Assembly: GCA_020446815.1 (NCBI GenBank)
Contig: JAGRDY010000023.1
Location: forward strand, 62,001-126,000
Source of the DNA: Paracoccaceae bacterium
Lineage (GTDB): Bacteria > Pseudomonadota > Alphaproteobacteria > Rhodobacterales > Rhodobacteraceae
DNA: 64,000 bases
Reading direction: 5' to 3'
This document shows positions 15,920-24,890 of the stretch, in pieces (position 1 is the stretch's first letter; each line of letters begins with the position of its first letter). A program made the translations under genes and the position numbers. Below the pieces are notes generated by a model. That model made no database searches and had not been told where the DNA came from. It saw only the letters and a program-made list of their open reading frames with translations.

Positions 15920-16999
15920 ATGACGGTTGCATGCGATGACGCCGGAGGCGGCCGGCCTGCCCATGCCCCTGCGGATCACCCCGATATCACCAAACCGCGT
16001 ATTGGCATACTGATCGCCAATCTCGGCACACCGGATGGCTATGGCTACTGGCCGATGCGCCGCTATCTGAACGAATTTTTGTCCGACCGCCGCGTCATCG
16101 ACTATCCCCGGTGGAAATGGCAGCCGCTGCTGCAATTGATCATCCTGTCAAAGCGCCCCTTCAGCTCCGGGCGAAACTACCGGTCGATCTGGAATCAGGA
16201 ACGAAACGAAAGCCCGCTGATGACGATCACGCGCGCACAGACCGAAAAGCTTCGCACAGCCGCCAGGCAGAAATTCGGCAGTGCCGTAATCGTCGAATTC
16301 TGTATGCGCTACGGCAACCCGTCGACCAAGAGCGTCGTGCGCAAGATGGTCGAGCAGGGCTGCGACAAGATCCTGTTCCTGCCGCTTTATCCGCAATATG
16401 CGGGCGCGACTTCGGCGACTGCCAACGATCAGTTCTTCCGGGCATTAATGGAAGAAAGGCGGCAACCGGCGGCCAGGACCGTCGCCGAGTATTTTGCACA
16501 TCCACTTTATATTGACGCTTTGGCCCAATCCGTCGAGCGGGCCTATTCGTCGCTTGAAACGCGCCCCGATATCCTGGTCGCCTCGTATCACGGAATGCCG
16601 CGACGCTATCTGATGGAGGGCGACCCCTATCATTGCCAGTGCCAGAAGACTACACGGCTCTTGCGCGAAAGGCTGGGCTGGGCCCCGGGTACGATCTTGA
16701 CCACATTTCAATCGGTTTTTGGGCCGGAGGAGTGGCTGCGCCCCTATACGGTCGAGCATGTGGCCGCCCTGGCCAAAGCCGGAAAAAAAAGGATCGCGGT
16801 GATTTCACCCGCCTTTTCAGCCGACTGCATAGAAACCCTGGAAGAGATACAGGGCGAGATATGCGAAGCGTTTGAACATGCCGGCGGCGAGGAATTCACC
16901 TATATCCCCTGCCTCAATGATGACGATGCCCATATCGAAGCACTGGTATCGGTCATCGCCGACAACCTGAGCGGCTGGATTGACAGGAAGGAAAAATGA
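15920..16999 (+). CDS. hemH: Ferrochelatase
   Basis: Inserts Fe(II) into protoporphyrin IX, the last step of heme synthesis. The 359-residue protein has IGILIANLGTPD, YRSIWNQERNESPL, the histidine-bearing SYHGMPRRYLMEGDPYHCQC and the late FSADCIETLEEI signature. The ATG at 15920 follows AAAGGA. With hemJ (49118) and hemW (40668) the window carries three heme-related genes, not clustered. The CxC in YHCQC is noted; no clear Fe-S ligand set was established. Confidence 0.96.
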   Translation: MTVACDDAGGGRPAHAPADHPDITKPRIGILIANLGTPDGYGYWPMRRYLNEFLSDRRVIDYPRWKWQPLLQLIILSKRPFSSGRNYRSIWNQERNESPLMTITRAQTEKLRTAARQKFGSAVIVEFCMRYGNPSTKSVVRKMVEQGCDKILFLPLYPQYAGATSATANDQFFRALMEERRQPAARTVAEYFAHPLYIDALAQSVERAYSSLETRPDILVASYHGMPRRYLMEGDPYHCQCQKTTRLLRERLGWAPGTILTTFQSVFGPEEWLRPYTVEHVAALAKAGKKRIAVISPAFSADCIETLEEIQGEICEAFEHAGGEEFTYIPCLNDDDAHIEALVSVIADNLSGWIDRKEK

Positions 17000-17003
17000 A
17001 AAA

Positions 17004-17023
17004 GGCAGCGGTCGACCGCTGCC
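17004..17023 (-). terminator. Rho-independent terminator, perfect 20-bp palindrome
   Basis: GGCAGCGGTCGACCGCTGCC is a perfect palindrome five bases beyond the hemH stop. Read on the reverse strand it is followed by TTTTT, so it is an intrinsic terminator for the small gene at 17049-17228; on the forward strand it forms the same stem without a T-run and may shield the hemH 3' end. Confidence 0.85.
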
Positions 17024-17048
17024 CTTCCCATGGAATTTGCTGATCGGA

Positions 17049-17228
17049 TCAGTTGCTGGCAGCGGCCGCAATCAGAATCAGAACCAACAGCGGAACAACG
17101 ACGTTGCCGCTCGAAGAAGAAGCTTCTTCAACCATAACAGCGGGTTCCATGACCGGTTCCGCCATTCCACCGGCAAATGCGGTGGACGCGTAAATCGAAA
17201 CAGCGGCAGCAAGCGCAAGCTTTTTCAT
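17049..17228 (-). CDS. Small secreted or membrane-anchored protein, unknown function
   Basis: A 59-residue protein starting MKKLALAAAV with a clear Sec signal (cleavage expected after STAFA, about residue 19), a short acidic Pro/Met/Val segment (EPVMEPAVMVEE), a serine run and a C-terminal hydrophobic helix VVVPLLVLILIAAAA. GGAG lies five bases before the ATG, and an intrinsic terminator follows, so it is a complete single-gene unit. I have the impression that similar small genes sit beside ferrochelatase genes in related bacteria. No function can be given. Confidence 0.75.
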   Translation of the reverse strand: MKKLALAAAVSIYASTAFAGGMAEPVMEPAVMVEEASSSSGNVVVPLLVLILIAAAASN

Positions 17229-17370
17229 TTTATTCTCCATCAATACCCTGGCGAATTTTTTCTCGAGGCCCGCCAAAGACCAAGATAATACCTCGTGATC
17301 CTACTATGCTATCAGGCCCTGTGATTGCAATCTGCTCCCTTTGCGATTCTCGCTGAAACCATGCATTTCG

Positions 17371-17976
17371 TCAAATAAGCAACACTTGTGTGCCAATCTT
17401 CGCATATCCGAAAAGCTGGGCGATCTGTTCGTTGTAAAGGCCGATACAACCATTTGATGATCTGCGGCCGATCTTGCGCGTGTCGTGTGTGCCGTGAATC
17501 CGGTAATATTGCCACGAAAGATAAAGCGCATGCGTTCCAAGCGGGTTGTCCGGCCCTGGCGCAACATAATCCGGCCATTCCGGGTTTCGCGCCCGCATCG
17601 CGGGTGTCGGGCGCCATTCCGGGCCAACGACCTTCTTGACAACCTCGGTCCGCCCGCGCCGGGTCAGATCCTCGGTCAACGGTACGCTTGTCGGAAATAG
17701 CAGATAAACACTTTGATCTTCCGACCAATAGTGAAGGGCGCGTGATGTCGTATCGACAAGGATCGCCCCTTTCCTGGTGTCATTAAAATAGGGCTGCCAA
17801 TGCAGCGAACGGAAGCTGGAGATGTTTCGGCGCGTGTTGGAGTTGAGATCGCTTTCGATCTCGACTGTTGATGCCTCGGTCTGGGCCAACGCGGGCGTCG
17901 CCAGCGTTGCGCCAAACGCCATCGCCACACCGATCGCACGGCGGCGGGTGAAATTGCGGTCAAACTCTTTGCTCAT
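17371..17976 (-). CDS. L,D-transpeptidase (YkuD domain), Tat-type signal
   Basis: A 201-residue periplasmic enzyme expected to form 3-3 peptidoglycan cross-links or attach proteins to peptidoglycan. The N-terminus has an RRRAIGVAMAFG twin-arginine-like signal ending near TPALAQ. The YkuD active site reads IHGTHDTRKIG then SSNGCIGLYN with catalytic cysteine at about residue 177. The region WPDYVAPGPDNPLG is typical of the ErfK/YbiS branch. It is divergent from the CAP-domain lipoprotein, which is followed by a second L,D-transpeptidase. Confidence 0.92.
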   Translation of the reverse strand: MSKEFDRNFTRRRAIGVAMAFGATLATPALAQTEASTVEIESDLNSNTRRNISSFRSLHWQPYFNDTRKGAILVDTTSRALHYWSEDQSVYLLFPTSVPLTEDLTRRGRTEVVKKVVGPEWRPTPAMRARNPEWPDYVAPGPDNPLGTHALYLSWQYYRIHGTHDTRKIGRRSSNGCIGLYNEQIAQLFGYAKIGTQVLLI

Positions 17977-18073
17977 CCTCTGGTCACCTTTCTGAAGTGG
18001 CGAATTCCGGCGTCATCTTAGCTGGCGTGAACCGCAATCTCAATTCACCGTCGCGTCAGATTCCGCCGCTGTG

Positions 18074-18107
18074 GCGGTTTGCCTTTGAACAGTTCGGCGC
18101 AAACCGC
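18074..18107. repeat. Stem-loop upstream of the CAP-domain lipoprotein gene
   Basis: GCGGTTTGC (18074-18082) and GCAAACCGC (18099-18107) form a perfect nine-base stem with a 16-nt loop, ending 37 bp before the ATG at 18145. It could be an operator in the divergent region or a 5'-leader structure; no T-run follows. Confidence 0.45.
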
Positions 18108-18144
18108 TAAAGGACGGTTCGGTCAGATCAAGGATTACCTACAC

Positions 18145-18654
18145 ATGATACGAATGCTTGGCTTGCTGCTTGTTTCGGTACTCGCTTTGGCAGGCTGCGA
18201 AACCGCGGCTCCGCAACTTGGGCCAGATGGCAAACCCCTTCCCAAGATCTACCGTATCAAACCGGGCGACGAGAGCCGCGTGACCTACTCCATGCTGGAT
18301 TCAGTCAATGCGCTGCGGCGCGCGGCAGGTGTGCCGGAACTGACGCTTGATCCGCTTCTGACCGCCGCCGCCGCCACACATTCGCGCGACATGTCAGTTC
18401 AGAACCGGCCCTGGCATTTCGGGTCGGACGGGTCTTCTCCGGTCACGCGCGTCCAGCGCACGGGGTATCAGGGCGAAATGCTGGGCGAGAATATTTCGGA
18501 GACCTACGAGACCGAGATCGAGACGTTATCCGCATGGATGGAACTGGCGGACACGCGCGCAGTCATCCTCGACCCGGCGGCGCGTGACGTTGGCTTTGCC
18601 TGGTTTCAGGAACCGGGCGGGAAACTATGGTGGACCATGATAACCGGCGGTTAA
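18145..18654 (+). CDS. CAP/SCP-domain lipoprotein
   Basis: A 169-residue predicted lipoprotein: hydrophobic signal, lipobox LAGC with the acylated cysteine at about residue 18, then a CAP (PR-1/SCP) domain with LDSVNALRRAAGVPELTLDPLLTAAAATHSRDM, GENISE and WWTMITGG at the C-terminus. Bacterial CAP proteins are envelope proteins of mostly unknown activity. The ATG at 18145 is chosen because it yields the signal peptide and follows AAGGA. It sits between two L,D-transpeptidase genes, suggesting a peptidoglycan-linked role (inference). Confidence 0.85.
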   Translation: MIRMLGLLLVSVLALAGCETAAPQLGPDGKPLPKIYRIKPGDESRVTYSMLDSVNALRRAAGVPELTLDPLLTAAAATHSRDMSVQNRPWHFGSDGSSPVTRVQRTGYQGEMLGENISETYETEIETLSAWMELADTRAVILDPAARDVGFAWFQEPGGKLWWTMITGG

Positions 18655-18697
18655 ACAAGTAGAATTCCGTGATGTCCCGCCCGGCCGCTTCGATGCG

Positions 18698-19192
18698 CTA
18701 GGGGGCGATGGTGATCTGGGTTCCATCACGAACCATCGCGTAAATCTCTTCGATTTCCCTGTCTGTCACCGAAATACAGCCCGCCGTCCAATCTCCTGCC
18801 CGCTGGGCTTTTGTACCTGCGCGGCCGTGAATGAAAATGTCGCCGCCGGGTTTCTGGCCCAGAGCCTCCGCCTCTGCCGCGTCTTCGGTATTTGGATAGG
18901 AGATTCCAAGCGACAAATGATAGGCACTGTTGGGATTGCGCCGGTCAATCATGTAGGTGCCTTCGGGCGTCTTGCCGTCGCCCTCTACCTTCTTGTCGCC
19001 AATCGGGTCGCCACCCAGCGCGATGCGATAACTTTTCAGTGTCTTGGCATCGTGCAGAAGATACATTTTTCTGGAGGCCTTGAAGACGGCAATCCGGGTG
19101 ACTTCCGGCCCGTCATAACGGCGAAACTTCGAGCCACAACCCGCCAGGCTTGCCATCGTCGCAATCGCCACAAATGTTCGTCGGTTCAACAT
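18698..19192 (-). CDS. L,D-transpeptidase family lipoprotein
   Basis: A 164-residue YkuD-domain protein with a lipoprotein signal ending LAGC (cysteine about residue 19). The YkuD motif is IFIHGRAG then GDWTAGCISVTDREI, with the catalytic cysteine near residue 139; the earlier KTPEGTYMIDRRNP segment is typical of ErfK/YafK-like enzymes. It is distinct from the Tat-type paralogue at 17371. It converges with the CAP lipoprotein gene across a 43-bp gap. Confidence 0.92.
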   Translation of the reverse strand: MLNRRTFVAIATMASLAGCGSKFRRYDGPEVTRIAVFKASRKMYLLHDAKTLKSYRIALGGDPIGDKKVEGDGKTPEGTYMIDRRNPNSAYHLSLGISYPNTEDAAEAEALGQKPGGDIFIHGRAGTKAQRAGDWTAGCISVTDREIEEIYAMVRDGTQITIAP

Positions 19193-19267
19193 CTGCCCCT
19201 GCCCGCCGCGTTACGTTTTGCATTCATATCCTGATCCGGGGAGAACCGTAAATCGGCAAATTTCTGC

Positions 19268-20491
19268 TCAGCCGGCGGTGAATTGCCGATGCAGCCGCGC
19301 CACAAGTTCGACATGTGGCGACCAGCGGAACTGATCGACAACCTGTATCCAGTCGATAACATAACCGTTGTGCGCCAGTATCCGCGCGTCCCGGGCAAAA
19401 GTGACCGGATTGCAGGACACCATCGCCACCACCGGCACGCAACCGGCCGCGATCTGGGATACCTGCGCTTCGGCACCCGCGCGCGGCGGGTCGATGACGA
19501 TCGCATCGAAACGCCGCAGTTCGTCCGGCATCAACGGCCGGCGAAAAAGATCGCGGCATTCGGTTTCTATCCGGTGCAGCGCCCGTGCCTCGCGCCAGCC
19601 CGCGTCCAGCGCCGTCAGCATCTCTGCCTGGCCTTCGACCGCGCGCACTTCAGCCCGCTCCGCCAAGGGAAGCGAAAAAGTGCCTGAACCGGCGAAAAGA
19701 TCGGCAACCCGGCCTGCCTCGGCGACAGCCTCCAAGACAGAACCGACCAGCGCCGCTTCGCCGTCACAGGTTGCCTGCAGGAATGCACCCGGTGGAGGCG
19801 TCACGAGCGCCCGGCCAAACCAATGCGCGGCGGGCCGAAACGACAGCAAAACGGTATCATTCCACGTCAGCCGCGCGATACCGGCCTGGCCGCACAGTAT
19901 CGACAATTGCGGAAAAAGGCTCGAATCCACCTCTTTTCCACCAGATACCGCCAGATCGATACCGCCCTCGCTTATCGTGATCGTCAAGGCAAGCCTGGCC
20001 TTGCGAGACGCGCCCAAGACCACCATCTGTTTCAGTACCGGGATCACCGATACCAGTTCAGGGTGCAGTAAGCGGCAATGGCTTATCTCGCTGATCGTGT
20101 CCGAGCTGCGGCCGTGAAAACCGACAATGGCGCCCTTTTTGGTCCGCTTGCCCGACAGGGTGGCCCGCCGCCGGGATCTGGCGGGCGATGTCAGGATCGG
20201 CCGAAAGGCTGCTTCAAGCCCCTGCGCGGCCAGCGCCTTGCGCACGACATCCATTTTCCAGCCCCCGAGAAACCGGTCGGATGCATGCATGAGACTGCAA
20301 CCGCCGCATGACCGATAATGCGGGCATTCCGGCTGTACCCTGTCGGGCGATGGCAGCATGATCTCTGGCTCTGCCATGCGCCCGGCAGAAACCGCGCCTT
20401 CGACAACCTCGCCGGGCAGGGCGAAGGGGATGAAAACGTCGCCCGCGATGCCATCGCCCAGATGGCCCAGGCGGTCGACCGTCAATCTCAT
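19268..20491 (-). CDS. TrmA/RlmD-like class I RNA (uracil-5)-methyltransferase
   Basis: A 407-residue SAM-dependent RNA m5U methyltransferase. An N-terminal TRAM-like beta region (RLGHLGDGIA) is followed by cysteines in PECPHYRSCGGCSLMH that match the 4Fe-4S ligands of RlmD/RumA enzymes, then VADLFAGSGTFSLPLA for SAM, IDPPRAGAE and the catalytic-cysteine segment VSCNPVTFARD. The probable target is a uridine of 23S rRNA; the exact site (1939 or 747) cannot be told. Its ATG overlaps the stop of the upstream ABC transporter (ATGA). Confidence 0.88.
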   Translation of the reverse strand: MRLTVDRLGHLGDGIAGDVFIPFALPGEVVEGAVSAGRMAEPEIMLPSPDRVQPECPHYRSCGGCSLMHASDRFLGGWKMDVVRKALAAQGLEAAFRPILTSPARSRRRATLSGKRTKKGAIVGFHGRSSDTISEISHCRLLHPELVSVIPVLKQMVVLGASRKARLALTITISEGGIDLAVSGGKEVDSSLFPQLSILCGQAGIARLTWNDTVLLSFRPAAHWFGRALVTPPPGAFLQATCDGEAALVGSVLEAVAEAGRVADLFAGSGTFSLPLAERAEVRAVEGQAEMLTALDAGWREARALHRIETECRDLFRRPLMPDELRRFDAIVIDPPRAGAEAQVSQIAAGCVPVVAMVSCNPVTFARDARILAHNGYVIDWIQVVDQFRWSPHVELVARLHRQFTAG

Positions 20492-22320
20492 TCGGCGGCC
20501 TCGTCCGCCCCGATGAATCCGCCTGACTGACGGTACCAGTATCGCGCATAAAGACCATTCTTGGCCAGAAGCGCTTCATGGCTGCCCTGTTCGACGATGC
20601 GGCCCATTTCCAGCACCACGATCCTGTCCATCTCGGCGATTGTGGACAGCCGATGGGCGATGGCCAGCACGGTCTTTCCTTGCATGATCCGGTGAAGCGC
20701 CCCCTGAACCTGTGCCTCGACTTCCGAATCAAGCGCCGAGGTTGCCTCGTCCAGGACCAATATGGGCGCATCTTTGAGAAACGCGCGTGCAAGAGCGATG
20801 CGTTGACGTTGCCCGCCGGATAATTTCACGCCACGCTCGCCCAGATAGGCATCGTATCCGGTACGGCCCTTGTGGTCTTGCAGGTTGAGGATGAATTCAT
20901 CGGCCTCTGCCTGCCTCGCGGCCATGATCATTTCTTCTTCGTTGGCATCGGGCCGGCCATATAGAATATTGTCGCGGGCAGAGCGATTGAACATGGCGGT
21001 TTCCTGGGTGACCATCGCCACCTGCCGCCGCAGACTTTCCTGCGTCACGCCGCGGATATCATGCCCGTCCACCAGAATCCGGCCGGTTTCGGCATCATAG
21101 AGCCGCAAAAGCAGGGCAACCAACGTCGATTTTCCGGCCCCGGACGCCCCGACGATGCCAAGTTTTTCACCGGGTTTGATTCTCAGATCAACTTCAACCA
21201 GACCGCCCTTGGCACGGCCATAGGCGAACGTCACGTTCTCGAACTCGACAGCCCCTGAAATCCGCCCCAGCGCGAAAGCATCAGGGTCATCGGCAAGCGT
21301 ATGGGGCGGGGTCAGCGTACGCATTCCGTCCTCGGCCTCGCCGACACTGGCATAGATGCTCATCAGCGTGAAGCTGACCCAGCCGGTCATTTGCGCAATG
21401 CGAATGGAAACCGCGCCTGCCGCGGCAATGTCACCCGCCGTTGCCTTGCCCTCGACCCACAGCGCCAACGCCCCGCCAACCAGAATCACCGGCAAGAGCC
21501 CCGCCAAGGTCATCAAGGCCAGTCGAAACCATGCGGACAGGACACCGAAATCAAGCGCGGTATCGCGAAAACCTGACATCGCCGCCAGGGCAGCACGATC
21601 TTCGTGTTCCGCATGGGCGAACAGTTTTACGGTCTTGATGTTGGTAATCGTATCGACAACCTGCCCGGTCACCATCGCCCGAGCCCCGGCGCGGGCCGCC
21701 GATTTGCCGCGCACATGCGGCAAGAACAAACGGATCAGCAAAAGATAGAATACGATCCACACGGCAAGCGCCAGCGCCATCCATCCGTCGATCGAAAGCA
21801 GAAACACCGCCGACACCAGCAGTGATGAAAGGGCAAATGCGATCGTATTGATCGTTTCGCTGGCGATATCGGTAACGGCCCGCGCCGCCTGCATCTGTTT
21901 TTGCGCAATGCGCCCGGCAAAATCGTTGTCAAAAAAAGTGACCGCCTGCCCCAATGTCCAGCGGTGAAGACGAGACAACACCAGCGGCAGAACATTGGGC
22001 TGTACGACGACCGAATTGGATGCGGCACTCAACCCGAAGGCCAATGGGCGCAAAACGATCAGAAAAACGACGAAAGACAAGAGCACCGGCCATTGATCGA
22101 GGATCCCCGTGGCAGGATCGCGCGCATTGGCCATGTCGACGATCAGCCCGAGAAACCAGGCCGTCACCACCTCCATCGCCCCCGCCACAGCGGAAAGCAG
22201 TGCCGCCAGGGCAAGGGGGCCCCAGGCACCCGCGAGACACCACAGGAAAAATGCGCCGAGCTTTTGCGGTGGCGGGCCGTCCGCCGGGCGGAAGGCGTCG
22301 ATCAAGTCACCAAGCTTCAC
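20488..22320 (-). CDS. ABC exporter, fused membrane and ATP-binding domains
   Basis: A 610-residue half-transporter of the MsbA/multidrug-exporter type: six hydrophobic segments within residues 1-310 and a nucleotide-binding domain from about 360 with Walker A GASGAGKSTL, Q-loop VTQETAMF, signature LSGGQRQRIALARAF, Walker B ILVLDEATSALD and the H-loop histidine in IAHRLST. It should work as a homodimer in the inner membrane; substrate unknown (lipid, peptide or drug). Translationally coupled to the downstream RNA methyltransferase, a pairing with no obvious functional link. Confidence 0.92.
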   Translation of the reverse strand: MKLGDLIDAFRPADGPPPQKLGAFFLWCLAGAWGPLALAALLSAVAGAMEVVTAWFLGLIVDMANARDPATGILDQWPVLLSFVVFLIVLRPLAFGLSAASNSVVVQPNVLPLVLSRLHRWTLGQAVTFFDNDFAGRIAQKQMQAARAVTDIASETINTIAFALSSLLVSAVFLLSIDGWMALALAVWIVFYLLLIRLFLPHVRGKSAARAGARAMVTGQVVDTITNIKTVKLFAHAEHEDRAALAAMSGFRDTALDFGVLSAWFRLALMTLAGLLPVILVGGALALWVEGKATAGDIAAAGAVSIRIAQMTGWVSFTLMSIYASVGEAEDGMRTLTPPHTLADDPDAFALGRISGAVEFENVTFAYGRAKGGLVEVDLRIKPGEKLGIVGASGAGKSTLVALLLRLYDAETGRILVDGHDIRGVTQESLRRQVAMVTQETAMFNRSARDNILYGRPDANEEEMIMAARQAEADEFILNLQDHKGRTGYDAYLGERGVKLSGGQRQRIALARAFLKDAPILVLDEATSALDSEVEAQVQGALHRIMQGKTVLAIAHRLSTIAEMDRIVVLEMGRIVEQGSHEALLAKNGLYARYWYRQSGGFIGADEAAE

Positions 22321-22495
22321 GCATAAGTCCCCAAGTTTTCAGGCCCATCATATCAGCCCTCGGCGAAAACGGCCGGGCAGAGCCGTTTCTTTTTGCGTCG
22401 AATATCCCGAAAGCCCGCAGATAGAAAAGAGCCCCGGCCCGGTACATTTGCCGGTGCATGCCCGCATATACCGCTAACCCCTGACAAAGGAAATG

Positions 22496-23092
22496 TCAGT
22501 GCACGATGAGCTGAATCATGCTGGCTACGATCAACACGGCCATGACCAGATTGAAGATTCGAAGGCGGCGCGCCGTTGTCAACCAATGCGCTATCGCCTT
22601 GCCCGCCAGGACCCAGGTCGTTGCTGAAACCAACCCCAGCGTCAGAAACGTCACCGCGACAAGGCCGGCGGTCCAAATTGGCCGGTCGGGTATCACATAT
22701 TGTGATGTCGCGGCGACGGCCATCGACCAGGCCTTGGGGTTGACCCATTGAAAGCTGGCGGCAGCGAAAAACCGCATAGGCCGTGCAGCACCTGATCCAG
22801 AGCCTATTCCGCCCGAAGTCGCGATCTTCCAGGCAATCCACAGCAGCAAGACCGCGCCGCCATATCGAAGCCCTTCGCGCAGGGCAGGGCTGGCCTGCAC
22901 CAGACCGCCCAGCACCAGCCCGACAGTCAGCAACATCAGCGGAAATCCGAATGCCACACCAAACAGATGGGGGAACGAAGGCCGCAGACCGAAGTTTGCA
23001 CCCGAAGCCGCCAGCATCATGTTATTGGGCCCGGGGGTAAACAGCGTCGCTACTGCCAGCGCCAACAAGGTCAAAAATACGTCAAAAGACAC
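22496..23092 (-). CDS. LysE/RhtB family amino-acid exporter
   Basis: A 198-residue inner-membrane protein with about six hydrophobic segments and the family signature TLFTPGPNNMMLAASGANFG near the N-terminus and FQWVNPKAW in the middle. It should export an amino acid or derivative. A GTG start at 23092 is preferred: AGGTG lies five bases upstream and the protein then begins SFDVFLTLLAL; a longer frame to 23152 adds a charged leader. A short CTGACA/TGTCAG stem (22481-22499) surrounds its stop. Confidence 0.9.
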   Translation of the reverse strand: MSFDVFLTLLALAVATLFTPGPNNMMLAASGANFGLRPSFPHLFGVAFGFPLMLLTVGLVLGGLVQASPALREGLRYGGAVLLLWIAWKIATSGGIGSGSGAARPMRFFAAASFQWVNPKAWSMAVAATSQYVIPDRPIWTAGLVAVTFLTLGLVSATTWVLAGKAIAHWLTTARRLRIFNLVMAVLIVASMIQLIVH

Positions 23093-23148
23093 TTGGCACC
23101 TGCCGTTCCGCCATTGCCTGACCACCCTGCGCCCCCGGATCATGACAA

Positions 23149-24291
23149 TCAAGCCAGCAATTGCTCGCGCGACAATTCAAACCCGGAAGCAATCCAGCGC
23201 GATTCCAGTTCGGCCAGTCGCGCACCAAGTTTCGGGCCCTGAAGGCCTGGCATCAGATCCGCGGCCGATATCGGAAATCTCGCGTTCATTCCGCGCGCGA
23301 TCTCATTTTCGATATCGGGCGGCATCGGCGTACCAAGGACCGCCGCACGCAACAAGATGACATCATGTGCAGTTTCCGCACCATTCCGGTATGCGAGCTC
23401 TGCCGCACCAACAGTGCTTTCCATCCCGGCCTTCAGGCAATCAAGGCGTTTTGCCTCGCTTGCCGACAATCGCAGCCTGTCAGCCTGCGCCGCACCGCCC
23501 AACACGGCGAGGCGCCGCAACCATTTGGCGCAAAGCGGCGGCTCATTGTGGATCAGCGGACCCAGGGCGCGCGCGTCCGCGCCAGGAAGAACCCGCCCCA
23601 GGATGCCTGATGACTGCATGGCAGCGACCGAAGCGGTCGGATCAGGCGCAGCCAGCAGTCGCCGCATTTCATGGCCGATACGTTCACGCGACAGTGCTTC
23701 GATGCCGCCCGCATTTTCCGCGCAAGCGGCCAGGGCTTCGGGATCAATCCCCTCGGCAGCGTTCCCGTACCAGGCATGAAACCGAAAGAACCGCAAGATG
23801 CGAAGATAATCCTCGCGGATGCGTCGGCCGGCATCGCCCACAAATCGCACGCGCCCTGCCAAAAGGTCGGCAAGGCCGTCCATGGGGTCTATCAAGCGCC
23901 CGGACGCGTCCGCGTAAAGGGCATTCATCGTAAAATCCCGCCGCGATGCATCTTCGGTGATTTCGGTTGAAAAAGCGACCTTCGCCCGCCGCCCGTCGGT
24001 TTTCACATCGCGCCGGAAGGTCGTGACTTCGTATCCCACGCCGCGCACTACAATGGTCACGGTGCCATGGGCGATACCCGTCGGCACAACCTTCAACCCT
24101 GCATCTGCGGCAATTTCGGATACCCGCGCAGGCAGCGCGTCGGTAGCCATGTCGATATCGGCGATTGGCTGGTTGATGACCGCGTTACGAACGCAACCCC
24201 CAACCAGATATGCCTGGTATCCGCAATGCGCCAGCAGGCCCAACACCCTTTGCACTCCGGGGGCGGTTATCCAGTCGCCGGTCAGTTGCAT
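23149..24291 (-). CDS. cca: CCA tRNA nucleotidyltransferase / poly(A) polymerase family
   Basis: A 380-residue class II nucleotidyltransferase that adds or repairs the tRNA 3' CCA. It shows YLVGGCVRNAV, the catalytic DIDMAT, the RRDFTMNALYAD motif, DPMDGLADL and IREDYLRILRFFRF. The ATG at 24291 overlaps the Nudix stop, placing it in the hslO-nudix-cca operon. Poly(A) polymerase paralogues share these motifs, but the length and neighbourhood favour CCA addition. Confidence 0.93.
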   Translation of the reverse strand: MQLTGDWITAPGVQRVLGLLAHCGYQAYLVGGCVRNAVINQPIADIDMATDALPARVSEIAADAGLKVVPTGIAHGTVTIVVRGVGYEVTTFRRDVKTDGRRAKVAFSTEITEDASRRDFTMNALYADASGRLIDPMDGLADLLAGRVRFVGDAGRRIREDYLRILRFFRFHAWYGNAAEGIDPEALAACAENAGGIEALSRERIGHEMRRLLAAPDPTASVAAMQSSGILGRVLPGADARALGPLIHNEPPLCAKWLRRLAVLGGAAQADRLRLSASEAKRLDCLKAGMESTVGAAELAYRNGAETAHDVILLRAAVLGTPMPPDIENEIARGMNARFPISAADLMPGLQGPKLGARLAELESRWIASGFELSREQLLA

Positions 24292-24890
24292 GGGTTCAGC
24301 CGATCTGCCAGGGCCCGCAGAATGCGCGCGGTCGTACCCCAGACATAGTAAGGCCCGTAGGGCACAACATAATACCGCCGGATTTGCCCGCGCCAAAGAC
24401 GCCCCTCAACGCGATAATTGCCTGGCTCGGCAAAATGGGATAACGGCACCGCGAATACCTCGTCTACCTCACCCGCCTCCGGTTTTGCGTGAAATCTGTG
24501 CCTAACTCGGCCGAAAATGGGTGAAACGGCAAAACCTGTAACCGTTTCATGGGACGGGAACTGCCCAAAAACCTCCACGGCATCGATCGGCAACCCGATT
24601 TCCTCTTCTGCTTCACGCAATGCCGCGGCGATCGGGTTCGCGTCCGCTGCGTCAACCTTGCCTCCGGGGAAGGAAATTTGCCCCGGGTGATGCTTCAGGC
24701 GTGAAGACCGCGTGGTCAGAATGATTTCAGGACCGCCGGGCGCATCGATGAAAGCGACCAGAACCGCCGCCGGGCGCAATCTGGCGTTCGCTGGCCGACG
24801 GGCACCGGGATTGAGGTCGAAATCCGATGTGTCCCGCCCTGGTCGCGCCAATGCCCTGACAACATTTTCCAGCGGATCAGTCTTGCTCAA
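24282..24890 (-). CDS. Nudix hydrolase, CoA pyrophosphatase (NudL-like)
   Basis: A 202-residue Nudix enzyme that likely cleaves coenzyme A or acyl-CoA into phosphopantetheine and 3',5'-ADP. The Nudix box is GGKVDAADANPIAAALREAEEEIGL, preceded by LKHHPGQISFPGG (the CoA-type signature). No ATG fits; a TTG at 24890 is chosen because GGAGGAG lies six bases upstream and the start overlaps the end of hslO. The stop overlaps the cca start, so the three genes are tightly coupled. Confidence 0.88.
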   Translation of the reverse strand: MSKTDPLENVVRALARPGRDTSDFDLNPGARRPANARLRPAAVLVAFIDAPGGPEIILTTRSSRLKHHPGQISFPGGKVDAADANPIAAALREAEEEIGLPIDAVEVFGQFPSHETVTGFAVSPIFGRVRHRFHAKPEAGEVDEVFAVPLSHFAEPGNYRVEGRLWRGQIRRYYVVPYGPYYVWGTTARILRALADRLNPCN

